A stretch of 64,000 nucleotides of DNA, taken from positions 1,674,001 through 1,738,000 of the forward strand of contig NZ_SZPZ01000001.1 of assembly GCF_005233875.1 (NCBI RefSeq), written 5' to 3'. A program made the position numbers and the translations under genes. A model generated the notes under the pieces. It did not search any database. It was not told the origin of the DNA and saw only the letters and a program-made list of their open reading frames with translations. The DNA comes from Kribbella jiaozuonensis. GTDB taxonomy: Bacteria > Actinomycetota > Actinomycetes > Propionibacteriales > Kribbellaceae. Shown here piece by piece: positions 43,074-51,238 of the stretch. Positions within the stretch are counted from its first letter, which is position 1, and each line of letters begins with the position of its first letter.

Positions 43074-44484
43074 ACAGGTCCACGGCGGCTATCAACAAGG
43101 TCAGGACCATGAGTGCGGACGCGCTCAACAGCGCATCCGAAGCCGCTCGCGAGTAGTTGTGCGCCGAGCTCATGAGCACCCGATAGAAGATCGTCGCCAG
43201 TACGGCGGTGCCGATCGCCGAGCCGATCCGCTGAGCGGTCTGCAGGGCACCACCTGCCGCGCCGGCCATGTCGACGGGAACGTGCTGAAGGGAGAGCGTG
43301 ACGTTGGGGGACGTGACCATGCCGCCGCCGAGCCCTGCCACCAGCAACGGGCCGGCGGCCGCCCACGCCGCAGTGTCGCCACCGACGTGCCGCAGGACCA
43401 AAGCGGTGGACACGAGACCGGCAACCGTCGCAATCAGCCCGGCCACCGTCAGCACACGACCGAATCTCGAGACCAGACGCCCCGCGATCGCCGCGGACAC
43501 CGCGATCCCGATCGCGAACGGGGTCACCGCCAGCCCGGAACGCAGCGGCGAGTAACCGAACCCGTCCTGGAAGAACAGCGCCAGCACGAGCCAGATGCCG
43601 GTGAACCCGATGAAGTAGACCAGGCCGATCAGCGATCCGGCAGCGAACCCGGACGTGTGCGCCAGCCTCGGGTCGAGCACCGGCTGACGTCCGCGACGTA
43701 CGGTTTGCAGCTCCCAGCGGGCGAAGGCGGCGAGCAGACCGACGGCCGCGACCAGGAGCCACCAGTCGTGGCCCAGACCGTTGCTCTCGGCATCTACCGC
43801 CGGGAGCAGCAGGCACAGTACTCCGGCTCCCAGCAGCAGCGACCCGATCAGGTCCAGGTGTGTCCTACCGCGGCCACCTCCCGAACGTGCCGGAACCCAC
43901 CGCGCCGCGAGTACCAGAGCGACCAGGCCGATCGGTACGTTCACGTAGAACACCCACCGCCAGGCATCCGGCCCGGCGATCAACGTGATGATCAGGCCGC
44001 CGACCACCGGTCCGGTCGCCGTGGCCACTCCAACGGTCGCACCGAGGATGCCGAAGGCCCGTCCGCGTTCAGCTCCCTGGAAGAGCTCCTGGATCAGGCC
44101 TGAGTTCTGCGGCAGGAGCATCCCGCCGGCGACACCTTGTAGCAGCCGTGCCGCGATCAACAGTCCGATGGTCGGTGCCGCGCCGGTCAGGGCACTGGTC
44201 AGTACGAACGCCGCCAGCGCGATCAGGAACATCCGGCGCCGGCCCAACGCGTCGCCGAGTCGGCCGGCCGGTACCAGCGCCAGCCCGAAGCTCAGGGCGT
44301 AGCCGGACACCACCCACTGCGCCGTCGCGGCCGAAACACCGAGCCCTCGCTCGATGGACGGCAGCGCGACGTTGACGATGCTGACGTCGAGCAATGCCAT
44401 GAACGCGGCGAGCTGGCTCACCCCCAACGTCCGCCAGCGCAGCGGATGGCCCGTCGTACCAGGGGCCTCGCGGGTGGCGCTCAT
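43039..44484 (-). CDS. MFS drug/H+ antiporter, DHA2 family (14 helices)
   Basis: A 481-residue exporter with the LDVSIVNVALPSIERGLG opening diagnostic of the EmrB/QacA family and GRLGDALGRRRMF (motif A). The antiporter motif C segment GPVVGG and about 14 hydrophobic segments follow. It would expel lipophilic compounds using the proton gradient. No regulator is adjacent. Its start is 40 bases from the small membrane protein at 44525, on the same strand. Confidence 0.9.
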   Translation of the reverse strand: MSATREAPGTTGHPLRWRTLGVSQLAAFMALLDVSIVNVALPSIERGLGVSAATAQWVVSGYALSFGLALVPAGRLGDALGRRRMFLIALAAFVLTSALTGAAPTIGLLIAARLLQGVAGGMLLPQNSGLIQELFQGAERGRAFGILGATVGVATATGPVVGGLIITLIAGPDAWRWVFYVNVPIGLVALVLAARWVPARSGGGRGRTHLDLIGSLLLGAGVLCLLLPAVDAESNGLGHDWWLLVAAVGLLAAFARWELQTVRRGRQPVLDPRLAHTSGFAAGSLIGLVYFIGFTGIWLVLALFFQDGFGYSPLRSGLAVTPFAIGIAVSAAIAGRLVSRFGRVLTVAGLIATVAGLVSTALVLRHVGGDTAAWAAAGPLLVAGLGGGMVTSPNVTLSLQHVPVDMAGAAGGALQTAQRIGSAIGTAVLATIFYRVLMSSAHNYSRAASDALLSASALMVLTLLIAAVDLFRHASSAHAGR

Positions 44485-44524
44485 CCGGTCGCCGGCCGAT
44501 AGGGATGCCTCATCGTGTCCTTGT

Positions 44525-44788
44525 TCATTCGACGACCACCGGACGGTAGCGCGACCACAGCAGAAGACAGACCGCGAAGACCGTCATGGCGAGACCGGCC
44601 CACAAGTTGGCGTTCACGCCGCCTGTCTTCAGGCGATCCTGGGCGGAGTCCGCGACGAGGCCCACGATGATCAGCACGATGCCGTAGAACCCGATCAGCG
44701 CGCCGATCACGTTGCGGATGTCGAAAGGCCCGGCCCGATGCCGTACGTCGGCCTCCGGGCCGCTGCCGTCGTGCTGTTCGTTGCTCAT
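44525..44788 (-). CDS. Small two-helix membrane protein linked to the symporter
   Basis: An 87-residue protein with a hydrophilic N-terminus and two transmembrane helices (about 24-45 and 60-80, ending WSRYRPVVVE). It begins 28 bases after the sodium/solute symporter stop on the same strand, with GGAGA before the ATG. Small two-helix proteins of this type often accompany such symporters; its function is unknown. Confidence 0.65.
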   Translation of the reverse strand: MSNEQHDGSGPEADVRHRAGPFDIRNVIGALIGFYGIVLIIVGLVADSAQDRLKTGGVNANLWAGLAMTVFAVCLLLWSRYRPVVVE

Positions 44789-44816
44789 CTCCGTCTCCTT
44801 CGGTTGATGACGATGC

Positions 44817-46490
44817 TCAGCGGAAGATCACGTTGAGCGCGACCACGAGCACCAGCGCGAGTCCGGCGAGCTTGGTCGGCGAGCGGTACCAGGTCAGCCG
44901 GCCCGCCATCGGGTCGGTGCGCTGCTCCTTGGGCGTCTCCGAGTAGACGAGTCCGGCCAGCGCCGCCGCGGGCTTGGGAGCCGTCGCCAGGCTGACCACG
45001 ACACTGACGGCGACATCGACGACGAACGCCACCCCGGCGGCGACGAAAGCCGCGCCCTGGCCGGGCAGGTTGATCACGCCCGCCAGGTTGACCGCCCAGA
45101 CAGCGACAGCGCCCACCGTTCCGGCGACCAGCCCTACCCAGCCCGCGGTCGCGGTCATCCGCTTCCAGAACATGCCGATGATGAAGGTCGCGAACAGCGG
45201 GGCGTTGAAGAACCCGAACAGGGTCTGCAGGTAGTTCATCAGGTTGCCGTAGCCCGATGCGATGGCCGCCGTACCGATGGCCAAGACGGTGGCGCCGACG
45301 GTCGCCCACCGGCCGACCTTCAAGTAGTACCCGTCGGGCCGGTCCTTGCGGATGTACTGCTGCCACAGGTCGTAACTGAAGACGGTGTTGAAGGCGGAGA
45401 TGTTGGCCGCCATGCCTGCCATGAACGACGCGAGCAGGCCGGCCAGTGCGACGCCGAGCAGCCCGTTCGGCAGGATGTCGCCCATCAGCAGCAGGATCGA
45501 GTCGTTGTAGGTGACCCCGCTGGGGGCGCCGCCCGCCTTGAGCTGGACGATCTGCGGCACGAGGACGCCGGCGATCATCCCGGGAATCACCACGATGAAC
45601 GGCAGGAACATCTTCGGGAACGAGGCGAGGATCGGCGTACTGCGGGCCGCCGACATCGATCGGGTCGCCATCGCCCGCTGGACCTCGACGAAGTTCGTCG
45701 TCCAATAGCCGAAGGACAGCACGAAGCCGAGACCGAAGACGATGCCGATCACCGACAGGACCGAGTTGCCGAACCCCGACAACTGGTTGCCGGGCCAGGA
45801 GCTGAGCTGCTCCGCGCCACCGCCGGCGGCGACCTTGACCTTGTCGATCAACCCGCCGATACCGCCGACGCGGTGCAGCCCGATCAGCGTGAGCGGCAAC
45901 AGTGCGGCGACGATGACGAAGAACTGCAGGACCTCGTTGTAGATCGCCGCCCGCAGCCCGCCGAGGGTGATGTAACTGAGTACGATCGCGGCGGCGAGCA
46001 GCAGCGCGACCCAGAGCGGCCACCCGAGCAGCGTGTTGACCACGGTGGCCAGCAGGTACAGGTTGATGCCGGCAATGAGGATCTGCGCCAGTGCGAAGCT
46101 GATCGCATTGACCAGGTGAGCGCCCGGCCCGAAGCGCCGGAGCATGAACTCGGGGACGCTGCGCACCTTCGACCCGTAGTAGAACGGCATCATCACCACG
46201 CCGAGGAACAGCATCGCCGGGACGGCGCCGATCCAGTAGTAGTGCACGGTAGGCAGGCCGTACTCCGCGCCGTTCGCGGACATGCCGATGATCTCGACGG
46301 CGCCGAGGTTGGCCGAGATGAACGCCAGCCCGGTCAGCCACGCGGCCAGCGACCGGCCCGACAAGAAGAAGTCGAGGCTGTCGAAGACCCGGCGGCGGGC
46401 GGCCCAGCCGATCAGCACCACGACCGCGAAGTAGCCGAAGATCAGCACGTAGTCGATGACGTCAGCGCCAAGTTTCAGTCCGTTGTCCAC
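44817..46490 (-). CDS. Sodium:solute symporter (SSS family)
   Basis: A 557-residue transporter with about 14 helices of the SGLT-like fold. It shows LDFFLSGRSLAAWLTGLAFISANLG split over helices 2-3, GGLRAAIYNEVLQFF and PGMIAGVLVP. Conserved glycines and the Asn in the first pair are as in sugar and inositol members, so a sugar or polyol is the likely substrate. The start is uncertain: GTG at 46490 lies just before the first hydrophobic block. It is divergent from the histidine kinase gene with 180 bases between, in which I see no clear promoter. Confidence 0.9.
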   Translation of the reverse strand: MDNGLKLGADVIDYVLIFGYFAVVVLIGWAARRRVFDSLDFFLSGRSLAAWLTGLAFISANLGAVEIIGMSANGAEYGLPTVHYYWIGAVPAMLFLGVVMMPFYYGSKVRSVPEFMLRRFGPGAHLVNAISFALAQILIAGINLYLLATVVNTLLGWPLWVALLLAAAIVLSYITLGGLRAAIYNEVLQFFVIVAALLPLTLIGLHRVGGIGGLIDKVKVAAGGGAEQLSSWPGNQLSGFGNSVLSVIGIVFGLGFVLSFGYWTTNFVEVQRAMATRSMSAARSTPILASFPKMFLPFIVVIPGMIAGVLVPQIVQLKAGGAPSGVTYNDSILLLMGDILPNGLLGVALAGLLASFMAGMAANISAFNTVFSYDLWQQYIRKDRPDGYYLKVGRWATVGATVLAIGTAAIASGYGNLMNYLQTLFGFFNAPLFATFIIGMFWKRMTATAGWVGLVAGTVGAVAVWAVNLAGVINLPGQGAAFVAAGVAFVVDVAVSVVVSLATAPKPAAALAGLVYSETPKEQRTDPMAGRLTWYRSPTKLAGLALVLVVALNVIFR

Positions 46491-46670
46491 GGTGACCAGG
46501 ATCGTTCGCCGGGCGGGTGCCGGGCATCGCCGCCAACCGGCATCCACTGTTCTCGCCAGGAGGAAGCCTGCGTACCTGCTAGCGGGTGGCACAATCAGGA
46601 GAGGTTCGGCGGTCCGCCGCGGGCGCCTGCGGCGAGCAAGCGGCCGTCGGTGTGCGAGGGAAGCGATGTG

Positions 46671-48650
46671 ATGGCACGGAGCCGGCTGGCACTGCCGAGC
46701 GTCCGCTGGCTGCGCGGGCTGCTGGCCGGTGTGGCGCTGGTCGCAGTCGTGACCGGCTTCGTCGCGCTGCTCAAGCCGTATGTCCCGGTCTTGAATCTGC
46801 TGGTCGTGTATCTGCTCGCGGTGCTGCCGATCGCCGTGGTGTGGGGAGCGCGGCTGGCGGCGATCACCTCGGTCCTCAGCGTGGTCGCGTTCGCGTTCTT
46901 GCTGCCGCGCCAGGGGTCGCTCTGGATCGCCGACTTCCGGAACCTGGTGGCGCTCGGGGTGTTCCTGGTGACGTCGTTCGTGGTGGCCGAGCTGGCGGCG
47001 CGGTCGCGACGCGCGGCGGTCGAGTCGGCCCGCCTCACCGAGGAGCAGTCGGCGTTGCGGCGGGTCGCGACGCTGGTCGCGGAATCGGATTCGCCGGCGA
47101 CGGTCTTCGAGGCGGTGACCCGGGAAGTCGGGCTCCTGTGCGGGGCCGACCTGGCCCGGATGGAGCGGTACGAGGCCGATGGGACAGTGACCGGAGTCGC
47201 CGCCTGGAGCAGGGTGCCGGCTCGGCTCTCGGTCGGTACGCGCTTCGAGCTGCTCGGACTCAGTGTGGCGCGGGAGGTACGGCGTACGAGCGGTCCGGTC
47301 CGGCTGGACAGTTTCGTGGGTGCGACCGGGGAGATCGCCGAGGAGGCCCGCGGGCTGGGTATCCGTTCGTCGGTGGGCGGCCCGATCCTGGTCGCCGGAC
47401 AGGTGTGGGGCGTCATTGCCGCCTCGACGAGAAGCATCGAGCCCTTCGCAGCGAACACGGAGTCCCAGATCGCGCGCTTCACCGAGTTGGTTGCCACCGC
47501 TGTGGAGAACGCCGAAGCCCGGGCCGAACTCAGGCGACTGGCCGACGAGCAGGCCGCGCTGCGGCGGGTGGCGACACTGGTCGCACGCGGGGGCGAACCC
47601 GAGCTGGTGTTCGATCTGGTGGCCGAGGAGCTGGGTCAGCTCACCGACGCCGACATCACCGGGATCTTCCGGTTCGAGAGCGACGGAACAGCGACCATGA
47701 TGGGCAGCCGCGGCCTGCGCGCGGGCGAGATGGGCGTCGGCGAGCGCCGGATGCTCGAGTCGCCGTCGGCGATCGCGTCCGTTCAGGCGACCGGCGAACC
47801 CGCTCGGTACGACGTTGATGACGGGCTGCGTCCGCAGCTGCCGCCGTTCCTTCGCGGCTGGGGAGTCCGGTCGGCGGTGGCCAGTCCGATCAACGTCGAG
47901 GGGCGGTGCTGGGGCGGCATCAGCATCGCGTCGCAGCATGAGCCTTTCCCGCCGGCCACCGAGCAGCGGATGGTCGAGTTCACCGAGATCGTTGCCACCG
48001 CGATCGCGAACGCGGAGAGCCGGGCACAGCTCGCCGCGTCGCGGGCACGTGTAGTCGCCGCCGGAGACGAGATGCGGCGGCGGCTCGAGCGGAATCTGCA
48101 TGACGGCGCACAGCAACGACTCGTGTCGCTGGCGCTCGTACTGCGCGTCGCCCAGCGCGACGTACCCGACTCCTTGCCTGGCGTGCAGTCCGGCATCGGC
48201 CAGGCCGTCGAGGAACTCACCGAGGTCGTCGACGAGCTGCGCGAGATCGCCCGAGGGATCCACCCCGCGATCCTGGTCGACAACGGCCTCGGCCCGGCCC
48301 TGCGAACTCTGACCCGGCGCTCGTCCGTCCCGGTCGCCCTGAAGATCGGTGCCAAGTCGCGCTACCCGGCGCCGCTGGAGGTGGCGGCGTACTACGTGGT
48401 GGCCGAGGCACTGACCAATATGGCCAAGCACGCCAACGCAGCTCACGCCGAGGTCTCGCTGGAGGAGCGCGACGGCAGGCTGCGGTTGTCCATCCGGGAC
48501 GACGGCGCCGGCGGAGCGGAGCCACGCGGAGGCTCCGGCCTGATCGGTCTGCACGACAGAGTGGAAGCTCTCGGCGGATCGATCCTCGTCATCAGCCCGC
48601 CCGGACACGGCACGGCGATCTACGTCTCCCTTCCGCTGGAACGCGCCTAG
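46671..48650 (+). CDS. Orphan sensor histidine kinase with DUF4118 and two GAF domains
   Basis: A 659-residue kinase. Residues 1-105 hold four membrane helices of the KdpD/DUF4118 type. Two GAF sensor domains follow at about 130-280 and 300-450; both start with an ALRRVATLVA segment and look like a duplication. The dimerisation domain carries the phospho-acceptor in RNLHDGAQQRLV (HisKA_3), and the ATPase N box is VVAEALTNMAKHANA. GAGGGA precedes the ATG. No response regulator gene is adjacent, so its partner must be elsewhere. Confidence 0.88.
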   Translation: MARSRLALPSVRWLRGLLAGVALVAVVTGFVALLKPYVPVLNLLVVYLLAVLPIAVVWGARLAAITSVLSVVAFAFLLPRQGSLWIADFRNLVALGVFLVTSFVVAELAARSRRAAVESARLTEEQSALRRVATLVAESDSPATVFEAVTREVGLLCGADLARMERYEADGTVTGVAAWSRVPARLSVGTRFELLGLSVAREVRRTSGPVRLDSFVGATGEIAEEARGLGIRSSVGGPILVAGQVWGVIAASTRSIEPFAANTESQIARFTELVATAVENAEARAELRRLADEQAALRRVATLVARGGEPELVFDLVAEELGQLTDADITGIFRFESDGTATMMGSRGLRAGEMGVGERRMLESPSAIASVQATGEPARYDVDDGLRPQLPPFLRGWGVRSAVASPINVEGRCWGGISIASQHEPFPPATEQRMVEFTEIVATAIANAESRAQLAASRARVVAAGDEMRRRLERNLHDGAQQRLVSLALVLRVAQRDVPDSLPGVQSGIGQAVEELTEVVDELREIARGIHPAILVDNGLGPALRTLTRRSSVPVALKIGAKSRYPAPLEVAAYYVVAEALTNMAKHANAAHAEVSLEERDGRLRLSIRDDGAGGAEPRGGSGLIGLHDRVEALGGSILVISPPGHGTAIYVSLPLERA

Positions 48651-48687
48651 CTCGGCCAGACCACGGTGAGGGTTGGGGCCCTGCGTG

Positions 48688-48716
48688 TTGACAGTTCGGA
48701 TTAGCTCAGCGAATAT
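48688..48716 (+). promoter_or_regulatory. Promoter of the ArsR-ArsC fusion gene, probably leaderless
   Basis: TTGACA at 48688-48693 and GAATAT at 48711-48716 are 17 bases apart. Transcription would begin about 7 bases later, at or within a base or two of the ATG at 48724, and no Shine-Dalgarno sequence is visible. A leaderless mRNA is therefore likely. The overlapping dyad CTCA-N8-TGAG (48705-48720) is a possible ArsR site. Confidence 0.5.
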
Positions 48717-48723
48717 TGAGGCA

Positions 48724-49413
48724 ATGAGCGTTGAGCGAGATTCCTTGGTTGAGCGGGCGCGGGTGCATGCGGCGCTCGGTGATCCTGCGCGGTTGGCGAT
48801 TGTGGATGCGTTGGTGGTGGGGGATGCGGCGCCGGGGGAGTTGGGGGCGTTGCTGGAGATGCCGACCAATCTGGTGGCGCATCACTTGAAGGTGTTGGAA
48901 GAGGCCGGGCTCGTGGTCCGCGGGCGGTCGGAGGGGGATCATCGGCGGACGTATGTGCGGCTGGTGCCGGAGCGGTTGGCGTCGGTGGTGAGTTCGTCGT
49001 TGTCGGATGTGCCGCGGGTGGTGTTCGTGTGTACGCACAACTCGGCGCGGTCGCAGCTGGCGGCGGCGATCTGGGCGCGGCGTAGTCATGTGCCGGCGGT
49101 CTCGGCGGGGACGACGCCTGCCGAGCGTGTGCATCCGCGGGCGGCGAAGGTGGCGCGGCGGCGCGGGCTGGATCCGGGCAAGTGGCGGACTGCTCAAGTT
49201 GTCGACGTTGTGAAACCGAAGGATTTGGTGATCGCGGTGTGCGACATCGCGTATGAGCATCTGCCGGCCGAGGCGCGACCGCGGGTGCATTGGTCGGTGC
49301 CTGATCCCGCGCCGACGAACACGGACGCGGCCTTCGAAGCGGCGTACGACGAGATCGCCGGCCGGATCGATCGCCTGGCTCCACTGGTTTCACCAAAGGG
49401 GACGCAGTCATGA
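48724..49413 (+). CDS. ArsR-type regulator fused to an LMW-phosphatase arsenate reductase domain
   Basis: A 229-residue two-domain protein. Residues 1-92 form an ArsR winged helix (ALGDPARLAIVDAL, TNLVAHHLKVLEEAGLV). Residues 97-229 are a low-molecular-weight phosphatase fold with the P-loop VCTHNSARS (Cys103, Arg109), as in thiol-linked arsenate reductases. The helix-turn-helix half has no obvious metal-binding cysteine pair. Codons in the first 400 bases are strikingly G-ending (GTG, TTG, GCG, GGG) compared with the C-ending neighbours, hinting at separate ancestry. It heads the five-gene arsenic operon and its 3' end overlaps the next gene. Confidence 0.85.
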   Translation: MSVERDSLVERARVHAALGDPARLAIVDALVVGDAAPGELGALLEMPTNLVAHHLKVLEEAGLVVRGRSEGDHRRTYVRLVPERLASVVSSSLSDVPRVVFVCTHNSARSQLAAAIWARRSHVPAVSAGTTPAERVHPRAAKVARRRGLDPGKWRTAQVVDVVKPKDLVIAVCDIAYEHLPAEARPRVHWSVPDPAPTNTDAAFEAAYDEIAGRIDRLAPLVSPKGTQS

Positions 49414-50078
49414 CCGACGTTGTGTGGCATCACCGCGAGGATCTGTCGATCGATCAGCACCTCGCACTGCGAACGGCAGCGGCCCGGCTGAAGGTGCAGT
49501 TCGACGCGTACTACGGAGCCGAGACAATCGAGCGCTTCCTGCACTCGAGCTACGACCAGTTCGCGACCGGCAGCACGATCCCGAACTTCCTACCCTTGCT
49601 GGCCGAGCGGTTCGCGCGCCAGCGGCTGACGGCACTCGCGAAGGTCGAGGGGCATCAGGACGACGGCCGTCCGGTGGTGCTGTTCCTGTGCGTACACAAC
49701 GCCGGACGCAGCCAGATGGCGTTGGGGTTCTTCGAGCACCTGGCTGGTGACCAGGCGGTCGGATGGTCGGGCGGTTCGGAGCCGGGCATCGAGGTCAATC
49801 CAGCTGCGATCGCCGCGATGGCCGAGCGCGGCATCGACATCTCGACGGAGTACCCGAAGCCGTGGACCGACGAGGTCGTGCGTGCGGCCGATGTGGTAGT
49901 CACGATGGGCTGCGGTGACGCGTGCCCGATCTTTCCTGGAAAGCGTTACGAGAACTGGGATCTCGCCGATCCCAATGGTCTGGAGGTGGCCGACATCCGC
50001 CCGATCCGTGACGAGATCGAGCGCCGGGTCCGTGAGTTGCTCGGCGAGCTCGCCGTACCTGCTGTGAGCGGCCGGTGA
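49410..50078 (+). CDS. arsC: Arsenate reductase, LMW-phosphatase type, with N-terminal helical domain
   Basis: A 222-residue enzyme. An N-terminal three-helix domain of about 80 residues precedes the phosphatase domain, as in actinobacterial arsenate reductases that use mycothiol and mycoredoxin. The P-loop is FLCVHNAGRSQM with Cys94 and Arg100. VVTMGCGDACPIFPGKRYENW carries the second-shell acids and cysteines. It reduces arsenate to arsenite. The start overlaps the fusion gene (ATGA) and the stop overlaps the aquaporin start (GTGA). Confidence 0.9.
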   Translation: MTDVVWHHREDLSIDQHLALRTAAARLKVQFDAYYGAETIERFLHSSYDQFATGSTIPNFLPLLAERFARQRLTALAKVEGHQDDGRPVVLFLCVHNAGRSQMALGFFEHLAGDQAVGWSGGSEPGIEVNPAAIAAMAERGIDISTEYPKPWTDEVVRAADVVVTMGCGDACPIFPGKRYENWDLADPNGLEVADIRPIRDEIERRVRELLGELAVPAVSGR

Positions 50079-50818
50079 GCGCGACTCCGTTGTGGCGTCG
50101 TGCAGTTGCCGAGGGCATCGGAACCGGTCTGTTGGTCACCGTCGTCGTCGGGTCCGGTATCGCGGCGGCGAAGCTGTCGCCGGACGATGTCGGACTGCAG
50201 TTGCTCGAGAATTCGTTCGCGACCGCGCTCGGGCTGGCTGTGCTGATCCTGATGCTCGGGCCGGTCTCGGGCGCGCACTTCAACCCCGTCGTGTCCGCCG
50301 CCGATTGGTGGCTCGGGCAGCGCGACGGCAGCGGCCTGAGCCTCCGCGAGCTCGCGACGTACATTCCGGCGCAGGTTGTGGGCGCGATCGCTGGGGCCAT
50401 TCTGGCCAACCTGATGTACGGCGAATCCGCGGTCTCGTGGTCGACAACGGATCGATCAGCTCCGCATCTGTGGATCGGTGAGACGGTCGCCACCGCCGGG
50501 CTGATCCTGTTGATCTTCTCGCTGGTGTGGTCGGGCCGGGCAGCGATCGCACCTGCCGCGGTCGGCGCCTACATCGGTGCCGCGTACTGGTTCACCTCGT
50601 CGACGTCCTTCGCCAACCCCGCCGTCACTATCGGCCGCGCGTTCAGCGATACCTTCGCGGGCATCGCGCCGTCATCTGTGCTCGGGTTCGTCTTCTTCCA
50701 GCTGTTCGGGGCGATCGTCGGCGTCGGCCTCGTGGTCGTTCTCTATCCCAAACTCGGCAGCGCGGCGGATGTCGTCGTACCGCATGCCGACACCACCGAC
50801 TCTGGAGTCGCTTCGTGA
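50075..50818 (+). CDS. Aquaglyceroporin-like channel, candidate arsenite exit (AqpS/ArsP-type context)
   Basis: A 247-residue MIP-family channel with six helices and the two half-helix motifs NPV (GAHFNPVVS) and NPA (FANPAVTIGR). Between two arsenate reductase genes it should let neutral arsenite leave down its gradient, as shown for AqpS in Sinorhizobium meliloti. NPV instead of NPA in the first loop is a change also seen in some arsenic-linked members. GTG start, overlapping both neighbours by four bases. Confidence 0.85.
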   Translation: MSATPLWRRAVAEGIGTGLLVTVVVGSGIAAAKLSPDDVGLQLLENSFATALGLAVLILMLGPVSGAHFNPVVSAADWWLGQRDGSGLSLRELATYIPAQVVGAIAGAILANLMYGESAVSWSTTDRSAPHLWIGETVATAGLILLIFSLVWSGRAAIAPAAVGAYIGAAYWFTSSTSFANPAVTIGRAFSDTFAGIAPSSVLGFVFFQLFGAIVGVGLVVVLYPKLGSAADVVVPHADTTDSGVAS

Positions 50819-51216
50819 GCAAGCCCGTCGTGCTGTTCGTCTGTGTGCACAATGCCGGCCGGTCCCAGATGGCGGCGGGCTGGCTGCGCCACTTGGCCGG
50901 GGACAGCGTGGAGGTCCGCTCGGCAGGGTCGGCCCCGCGGGATCAGATCAACCCGACGGCCGTCGAGGCGATGAACGAGGTCGGGATCGATATCACCGGC
51001 AACGTCCCGCAGTTGCTGGAGTACGACACCGCCCAGACGAGCGACGTCATCGTCACGATGGGCTGCGGCGACGCGTGCCCGGTGTTCCCTGGCAAGCGGT
51101 ACGAGGACTGGGAGCTCACCGATCCGGCCGGGCAGCCGATCGAGGTCGTACGCCAGGTCCGCGACGAGATCCGCGACCGGGTGGAGAAGCTTGTGGGTGA
51201 GTTACAGGCCCCGTGA
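50815..51216 (+). CDS. arsC: Arsenate reductase, LMW-phosphatase type, single domain
   Basis: A 133-residue enzyme equal to the catalytic half of the 49410-50078 product, with P-loop FVCVHNAGRSQM (Cys10, Arg16) and VTMGCGDACPVFPGKRYEDW. It lacks the N-terminal helical domain, so the two may use different thiol partners. The GTG at 50815 overlaps the aquaporin stop. Confidence 0.9.
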   Translation: MSKPVVLFVCVHNAGRSQMAAGWLRHLAGDSVEVRSAGSAPRDQINPTAVEAMNEVGIDITGNVPQLLEYDTAQTSDVIVTMGCGDACPVFPGKRYEDWELTDPAGQPIEVVRQVRDEIRDRVEKLVGELQAP

Positions 51217-51238
51217 CGGACAACAGGAGCTGGAGACG

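Noticed and set aside
48694..48712. tRNA-like string GGATTAGCTCAGC
   Set aside because: It resembles a tRNA D-arm, but no anticodon arm, T-arm or acceptor follows before the ATG at 48724; it lies inside a promoter.
46491..48869. Minus-strand open frame continuing the symporter frame upstream across the histidine kinase gene
   Set aside because: It is antisense to a kinase with clear HisKA_3 and GAF motifs, and its translation is low-complexity Arg/Gly/His sequence with no domain.
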